From NCBI GenBank assembly GCA_000310025.1, contig FN649748.1:3850889-3865134 (forward strand): a stretch of DNA of 14,246 bases. The letters run 5' to 3'. The notes below the pieces were generated by a model. It had not been told where the DNA came from and searched no databases. It was given only the letters and a program-made list of their open reading frames with translations. This document shows, in pieces, positions 9,279-14,246 of this stretch. The stretch's first letter is position 1. Each line of letters starts with the position of its first letter. A program made the position numbers and the translations under genes. This stretch comes from Ectocarpus siliculosus (taxonomy: Eukaryota; Sar; Phaeophyceae; Ectocarpales; Ectocarpaceae).

Positions 9279-9282
9279 ATGA
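9131..9282 (+). other. Two chained upstream ORFs leading into the ferredoxin-like start
   Basis: uORF1 runs 9131-9163 (10 codons plus TGA). Its TGA overlaps the ATG of uORF2 as ATGA at 9160-9163. uORF2 runs 9160-9282 (40 codons plus TGA), and its TGA overlaps the main ATG as ATGA at 9279-9282. This matters only if transcription begins upstream of 9131, which is unknown. Confidence 0.5.
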
Positions 9283-9557
9283 CCACGTTTACCCGTATAC
9301 TAGTCGCTCTAGTGTTGAGCGTGTCCTCCGCGAGCGCTTTCGTACCCTGCCCGTCTGCGCTGACCAAGTCGAACCACCGAGCAATCCATGATCCGGCTCC
9401 GGCAGCAACAACAGCAGCAGCACCGCGACCTCGGTATCAGCAGCACGCGGGCCCGCTCCTCATGGGCTGGGGCGACGCATTAGGGAAAGCATTCGCGAAC
9501 GAGGACATGGCCCCCCAAAAGAACCCTGGTCTCAAGAACGCCCCCAACACATGCATG
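9279..9557 (+). CDS. Exon 1 of the ferredoxin-like gene (targeting sequence and N-terminus)
   Basis: 93 whole codons, ending NAPNTCM at donor ATG|GTGAGG. It encodes the signal peptide, ASA|FVP motif, transit-like segment and the GWGDALGKAFANEDM segment. Confidence 0.87.
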
Positions 9558-12500
9558 GTGAGGAGGGCGAAAGTAGACATGCTGACTGACGCGAATACTC
9601 TCCGCTCCTCGAGAGTGCGTACGCGTAAAAATGTGTGTGATGTTGACATCGCGTGTGGAAAACGCATGTGGGACTTTCTCTTTGAAGTAGGAACACCAGT
9701 TGCCGCTACGTCCCCTTTGGTCACACCCTACTTGTACTGCTACATTATTGTCAGCATTAGAAGTCAAACAAACACGTGCGCGCACATCCGGCAGCCGTGT
9801 ACTGCCACTGGGTCACGATGGGCAAAGTTGAAGCGTTGTTCGTTCATCATCGGGAAGTAAAAGCACTTGCGCATACCTACTACCCAGACGACTGCCCCAT
9901 CCGTCAATGTCGGAGTATTTTCTCTCTTATACCGCTTTTAGGGCTACAGCAGTACAGCAGTAACACAAACTCCAGCAGGCTTTCTTCCCCACTCACCGCA
10001 AAGATTAGATTCAGATTCAGACTTGAACGCATTCCTTCGGCTGCTGTGTGGTATTGTCTCGATCGGGTAGCCTTTCAGTGATCGCCTGCTGTATATACCA
10101 CATAATTCTAAATGTCTATTGTTGTATGCATGCACATTGGATATTTGGACTCCGTGGTAGAAGTATGATAGCGTTATTCAATTTTTAGGTCTTTCGTCCG
10201 AATGGAGCAGCATCACCTGCGTTGCAGCATTATTTTTCCTAATCTGTGGTGCAGGTGCACTGGCAGATTCCATCACCTCGGCTACGGGGCTACGGATGCA
10301 CCGGCCGGAAAGGCAGCCGATGCTGTGCCGCCGTTTGATCGCAACGCGGAGTCGGATTTTTATTTTTATTTTCTTAGTATGACACAATAAATCCGTCTCT
10401 ATCTACAGAAAGAAGTCGGATATTTGCTTTTTAATAGGCAATTCCCATCCAGAGCATGACATCGCTATCTCTGGGCTCTTTTCTCCTCTACACTACTAAA
10501 TAGTCGGAGTGGACAAGGTGGAGCCGACCTAGGATGGCCCCAAGACCCAAACGGTCCGTACCGTAGAAATACTCCCGTACTCTTATAGGAATACTCCGCT
10601 AGAAATATGTACATGTACGCGTAGATGTGCTACAATACCGTCGACGTACTCAAGAAATCCTCCAGCAATTACTCTGTGAACCGCAGCCGGTAGGAAACCA
10701 ACCGTTGGCATGCATGCGTGTTTCAGGTAACCGTCAACGGAAAGACCATCCAGGCGGTGCAGGGGCAGCGTCTGAGGGATGTTGTACTGGCTGCCAAGGC
10801 GAAGATCGAGTACGGCTGCGAGAAGGTATTCTATGCATATTTACGGCAGTAGGCAAGCGTGTACCACAGCAGTACTACGGACCTGCAGTTGAGAAATGCT
10901 ACGTTCATTCACAGACCCAGTCTTACATCTTCACGAAAAATAAGAAAGTGGGTCAAGAAACACACCACAGCGGTGAATCCCCACACTTAACTCTATATAA
11001 CAACCTGTGCTCGACAAAGCAGTGTCGACGAAATAGGAACCTGAGCCTCAGCCCGATTTCGACGTTTCATATCTCCGGGGCCGTACTGTAGCGCTCTTCG
11101 ATCATTGTGTGTCGGCTTTGGAAAGAAACGACGTCAAACCGCTAGACCAATTAGCTCTGGCTGTTCGGTTTGAGAGCCTACGATTTCTGTACTTTTTTTG
11201 CAACCCAACATCAGATCAGAAACCCACGACTTGCGTTTTTGCAACCCGACATCAAGTCACTATTAGTATAGACCAGCCATTGGTCTTATGATATGGTTTT
11301 GGGTTGCGATAGGTCCGAAGGCAGAAGAGCCTTGTCAGTCTATGCATATGAATAGCACATTGTGAGCTAGCTGCAACGAACTAACAAGAGTCGCTGAAGC
11401 AGTTGGATGAACGAGCGCGATGAGTCAGTCGTTGCAACGTGTCTGAGGAGACGCAACCGATGGTATTTGTACTCAAGTATTATAGTACCAGTTGGGATCA
11501 AGTTGTTGTTCGCCGTATGGGGTTGACGACCGTTTGAGTATGTCTATGCGACCCATACAAAACGGGGATTATGACACGTGCCCACCGGTAGGCGGGACGA
11601 CTGTTCTAGAATCGAAAACACTGCACCAAACAGTCTATTGCTAGTTCGATATCTACGCAGGTGCGATCCCGGCCCTTAAAGGCACATCTCAAATTAGAAC
11701 CTAGAGGGAGCTCGCTAGCGCACCGTCGACAATTCCACCGAACGCTCGTNNNNGCGCCGGGAGCGCACCTGCGTATATATCAAATTAGTAGTTAGATTGT
11801 GCTTGTAGTGCAATGTTGTCGATTCTACAGAACGTTCGTCCCACCGCCGTACACAAGATAGATACCAATACTGGCGTGGTTACGCCTTCGGGAAAGGATT
11901 ACTTGATACCCATCGCCGCCTAGTGACGCGCCCGCCGCGGCGGTGTAAGCAGCAGAAGGGCCTGTTGGGCTGGGTACCGGCGACCTCACCTTGTATGCCA
12001 CCCGAAACGTTTGTGAGCAACCACGACCACATACCTCCTGAGTATCAAAATAGCCTTTTAGTTGGTCTCCTGCTGTAAAGGAATTGTTTCCTACAACCAT
12101 GTTTTTTTTTTTTGTTGTCTCTTGTGAATATCTATCAACAATACAGAGGTTTTATCGAGTTGGTCGTCGAGCGGACATCAGGTCCATCCGGTGTGCGTCT
12201 TTCGTGTGCGTGTGCGTGATCGTGCTGGATTGATATTCTCGCGTGCTAACTTCGTTAGCCGCTAGCCGCTACGGCAGTATCTCCTGCCGCCGGGGGGGGG
12301 GGGGGGCGCAGCCCCCCATCTATCCGCTGTTTTCGTCCTCGGTGAGTGCTACAATGGCTCCTGCGTTCCAAGCCGACCGCCGTTTGTTTCAAGCACGCAC
12401 CGGGCCGTCGTTAGTCGTAGGCCGAGGCGTTCCTGAAATGATTTGTGACTGCCGCCGTCGATCGCCCCCCCACCGTGGACAGGGAGACTGTGGGACGTGC

Positions 12501-12593
12501 GAGTCAATCGTTGACGGCCGGAAGATCCGCATCTGCAAGGCGATCGTACCAAGAAACAAGACCAAGGTCAACATTAAGACCAAGTTCGGGTAG
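9279..12593 (+). CDS. Plastid-targeted short-loop 2Fe-2S ferredoxin-like protein, three exons, complete
   Basis: Exons 9279-9557, 10727-10825 and 12483-12593 (TAG at 12591) join in phase 0 to 162 residues. The start is the first ATG in its open stretch and has A at -3. Residues 1-20 form a hydrophobic signal peptide ending ASA|FVP, the stramenopile bipartite plastid motif with Phe at +1. The next 40 or so residues form an Ala/Pro/His/Arg transit-like region. GWGDALGKAFANEDM opens the probable mature part. The 2Fe-2S fold covers about 94-160, with cluster ligands C124, C129, C132 and C144 (C-x4-C-x2-C-x11-C). Classical PetF has a much longer gap before its fourth Cys, so this is not ordinary photosynthetic ferredoxin. 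The spacing matches SdhB-type and other short-loop ferredoxin folds. Inferred role: electron transfer or cluster-bearing subunit in the plastid stroma; the partner is unknown. The gene is divergent from the EF-hand gene. Confidence 0.85.
9558..10726 (+). other. Intron 1 of the ferredoxin-like gene (1169 bp)
   Basis: Bounded by GTGAGG and GTGTTTCAG. It includes a CACCTGC/GCAGGTG inverted pair near 10215-10257 and T/A-rich runs near 10360. No supported gene was found inside. Confidence 0.75.
10727..10825 (+). CDS. Exon 2 of the ferredoxin-like gene (first Fe-S cysteine)
   Basis: 33 codons, VTVNGKTIQAVQGQRLRDVV and on to KIEYGCEK. It forms the beta-grasp start and the first cluster ligand C124. 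The donor AAG|GTATTC cuts inside the C-x4-C spacing. Confidence 0.9.
11648..11781. repeat. Imperfect 26-bp inverted repeat flanking a 4-N gap
   Basis: Left arm 11648-11673 and right arm 11756-11781 are reverse complements with two mismatches, separated by 82 bp that include NNNN at 11750-11753. Adjacent sequence (about 11689-11749 and 11778-11839) also shows a degenerate direct repeat with a period near 90 bp, sharing TCAAATTAG at the start and GAACG[C/T]TCGT at the end. Confidence 0.7.
11825..12100 (-). other. Antisense open frame in intron 2 of the ferredoxin-like gene, status unknown
   Basis: A 91-codon frame with an ATG start (MVVGNNSFTAGDQLKGYFDT). Two good donor-like sites lie in it (GAG|GTATGT and AAG|GTGAGG), so its first part could be an exon. 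I recognise no domain, and it may be chance or a decayed mobile-element fragment. Confidence 0.2.
12292..12306. repeat. G15 homopolymer with C-rich partner
   Basis: Fifteen G followed by CGCAGCCCCCC, able to form a G/C hairpin in the intron 2 transcript about 175 nt before the acceptor. Length may be an assembly artefact. Confidence 0.8.
12483..12593 (+). CDS. Exon 3 of the ferredoxin-like gene (remaining Fe-S cysteines and C-terminus)
   Basis: 36 codons plus TAG. It reads GDCGTCESIVDGRKIRICKA, giving ligands C129, C132 and C144, then a Lys-rich end, KTKVNIKTKFG. Confidence 0.9.
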   Translation, partial: GDCGTCESIVDGRKIRICKAIVPRNKTKVNIKTKFG

Positions 12594-13530
12594 ACGGGTG
12601 GCTGGATTGACACACGGTCCGATCCGATCGGCGTGAGGACGTTGTTCGTTGTTGACGGCTCGATACGACGTCCTAAGCGCCCCTGAGTAGAACGTTTCCT
12701 GCTTGCAGCTTGTAGTCGCTGTTCTCTTGGAAGGGCTGCGGTGGGAATAGATATACATACATCGCTCGATGCCTTTCGGGTGGGATACGACACACTACAC
12801 CCCTCTTCCATTTTGTTTCAAGATGTGTGACGGTCGGTTGTACCACAGTAGAAAGAAGGTATACCAACTGTAATACGTATTCCGTGTTAAGAACTGGGCA
12901 GAGCGCCAATATAGATTTTTGCCGAGCCGAGCGTAAGCGTGCATCTACCCGTGTGCGAAAGGCTACAAGCGGGATTCGGAGAGAAGGCTCGCTCTGATCG
13001 GGGATCGATTTTGTGACTGGTTGCAGTGCAGCAAGCAGCGTGCCCATTCTCCTGGCGTGGGGGGGGGTGTACTCATAGTCGGGCATGCCGTAGTCGTTAG
13101 ACCATTAACCTCGCATCCCTACAAAGCCGGGACGGAGCACGCCGGGTTCTCACCGGACCAGGCTCTCGCATCACCAAGCGCGAAGCGCCGTGAGGTATTC
13201 GGCGAGTCGCATGAAGGGTGCGCTGCATCCTGCTAAGGGTGTTCGGCATCTTGTGCTTACTTCCTTGCGTACGAATGACAGCTGCGTATGACTTAATTTA
13301 TTTTCTGGTGCTTTCACTTCCAGAGACAGTTATAAGCTCGTGTAACTGCCTCGAGGGTGTTTGACCAATTTAACACAACGGGCGATTATCCCCTTTGCGC
13401 GGAGTGAGGGTTCTCGACCCCTCACAACAAAATCTACTAGACCACCATTCATGGTTACCGCAAAAAAAAAAACAAAGAAAGGCGAAAAAGAAAGAAGCGG
13501 TAACCTGGTTGCCGAGCTCACGAAGTGAAT
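12594..13530. other. Probable 3' UTR and intergenic sequence, no supported gene
   Basis: This follows the ferredoxin-like stop. Open stretches on the minus strand (for example 12673-13086) show no domain or splice support. No clear polyadenylation signal can be assigned, and where the transcript ends is unknown. Confidence 0.5.
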
Positions 13531-13660
13531 CGGCTTGTTTTACAACATCACTGCCAAGCGACGAAAACCCAACCTCGATGGCAAACACCGGGGGCGGCGG
13601 CTTGTTTTACAATGTCGTTGCCAAGCGACGAAAACCCAACCTCGATGGCAAACATCGAAG
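13531..13660. repeat. 67-bp tandem duplication, two copies
   Basis: Unit 1 starts at 13531 and unit 2 at 13598, both beginning CGGCTTGTTTTACAA. The 3' two thirds (GCCAAGCGACGAAAACCCAA onward) is identical between copies; differences are clustered at ACATCACT versus TGTCGTTG and at the end of the unit. On the minus strand the units read as FAIEVGFSSLG followed by S or N and DxVKQA. Confidence 0.85.
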
Positions 13661-13890
13661 GGGGGATGAGGGGGGGGGGAAGGGTCGCAAAATCATGTTT
13701 TTAAAAATAAATGCGGTGCGTTCTCTTTGTGTGTCCGGAGAGCACGACTTTAGGTGTATTTCCTGCAAGCGTCGTCGCTTTTTTCTCTCGAGTAGTTGGT
13801 ACAAGTGAGAGATAGCACGCAGACGTGGCTGGGGGGCTATATCGCCGGGCTTTTAGGCGTAGAAACGTACACTTACAGCAGTCACAGAGA

Positions 13891-14127
13891 GAGAGATAGA
13901 GAAAAGGTGCCCGCAGTTTTCTGATTGGTCAAATGTCTTTTTTTAAGAAAATTTCTGATTGGCCAAAAATCCCACGGCGAATTTGAATATTTTCAATTTT
14001 TCAAGAGGTGACGTCATGACCGTGGCTGACGTCATCGGTCGACCATGGAATTTTCACCTTCTTCGGAAATTTCATTTCACCAAAATTGGCCAATCAGAAA
14101 ACTGCTGGCACCTTTTCTCTCTCTTTC
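13891..14127. mobile_element. MITE-like element with terminal inverted repeats
   Basis: About 38 bp at each end are inverted copies: left 13891-13928 (AGAAAAGGTGCCCGCAGTTT then TCTGATTGG) and right 14090-14127 (CCAATCAGAAAACTGCTGGC then ACCTTTTCT). A second copy of TTTCTGATTGGCCAA lies at 13952-13966. The interior of about 160 bp is AT-rich, non-coding, and holds two TGACGTCA palindromes. No clear target-site duplication could be fixed, because both ends dissolve into GA/CT-rich sequence. Confidence 0.6.
14009..14034. promoter_or_regulatory. Paired TGACGTCA palindromes (bZIP/CRE-type sites)
   Basis: Perfect 8-bp palindromes at 14009-14016 and 14027-14034, 18 bp apart, at the centre of the MITE-like element. 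TGACGTCA is the CRE core bound by bZIP factors; function here is inferred only. Confidence 0.45.
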
Positions 14128-14246
14128 AGAAACTCTCTCCCTGGTTCGACACTTTCCCACAAGCGTTTTTGATGTGTAAAAAGTCTTTGCAGGGATCAAG
14201 GGAGAATCCTGCTTGCTTTATTTTGTGCATGTTGAATCACTTTTTT

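Larger units (their letters stand above)
10826..12482 (+). other. Intron 2 of the ferredoxin-like gene (1657 bp, contains an assembly gap)
   Basis: Bounded by GTATTC and CACCGTGGACAG. It holds a diverged direct repeat (TTTTTGCAACCC[A/G]ACATCA) near 11193-11259, an inverted repeat and N gap around 11648-11839, an antisense open frame (11825-12100), and a G15 run at 12292-12306. Confidence 0.75.

Noticed and set aside
11395-11450. GCGATGA and CTGA resembling C/D box snoRNA motifs
   Set aside because: The boxes are too close together, box C is imperfect and no terminal stem is present.
12331-12345. Strong donor-like CTCG|GTGAGTG in intron 2
   Set aside because: There is no matching upstream acceptor with an open exon in phase; the ferredoxin fold is complete without it.
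12673-13086. 137-codon minus frame downstream of the ferredoxin-like gene
   Set aside because: No recognisable motif; it lies where the 3' UTR of the plus gene is expected.

Overview
The window reads as eukaryotic nuclear DNA from a photosynthetic stramenopile, most likely a brown alga. The support is long GT-AG introns, GC-rich exons full of Gly/Ala/Pro/Ser homopolymers, abundant GCC-type triplet repeats, and a plastid-targeted protein whose signal peptide ends in the heterokont-type ASA|FVP motif. I see no bacterial operon structure, rRNA, tRNA or CRISPR. The lineage is inferred; no marker gene is present to prove it.

Two spliced genes are diverged around a 517-bp intergenic segment (8762-9278). 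Leftward (- strand), seven coding exons can be joined from the ATG at 8761 down to the left edge, with reading phase agreeing at all six junctions: 8761-8694, 5323-5190, 4489-4350, 3487-3089, 2579-2461, 1739-994, 855-1. They encode more than 820 residues: an MG-start N-terminus suited to myristoylation, an EF-hand module resembling neuronal calcium sensor, CHP and USP32 N-terminal regions, and a very long Gly/Pro/Ser-rich basic tail that runs out of the window. The first intron is about 3.4 kb.

Rightward (+ strand), three exons (9279-9557, 10727-10825, 12483-12593, all phase 0) encode a complete 162-residue plastid 2Fe-2S ferredoxin-like protein. Its cysteines are spaced C-x4-C-x2-C-x11-C, which is the short-loop arrangement and not that of classical photosynthetic PetF. 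Its 5' leader carries two overlapping upstream ORFs chained to the main ATG through ATGA overlaps. Its second intron contains a 4-N assembly gap, an inverted repeat and a short antisense ORF.

The right end (12594-14246) has no gene I can support. It holds the probable 3' UTR, a 67-bp tandem duplication (13531-13660), and a MITE-like element (about 13891-14127) with roughly 38-bp terminal inverted repeats around two TGACGTCA palindromes. The two genes suggest calcium signalling on one side and plastid redox on the other. A functional link through the shared promoter is only a possibility.
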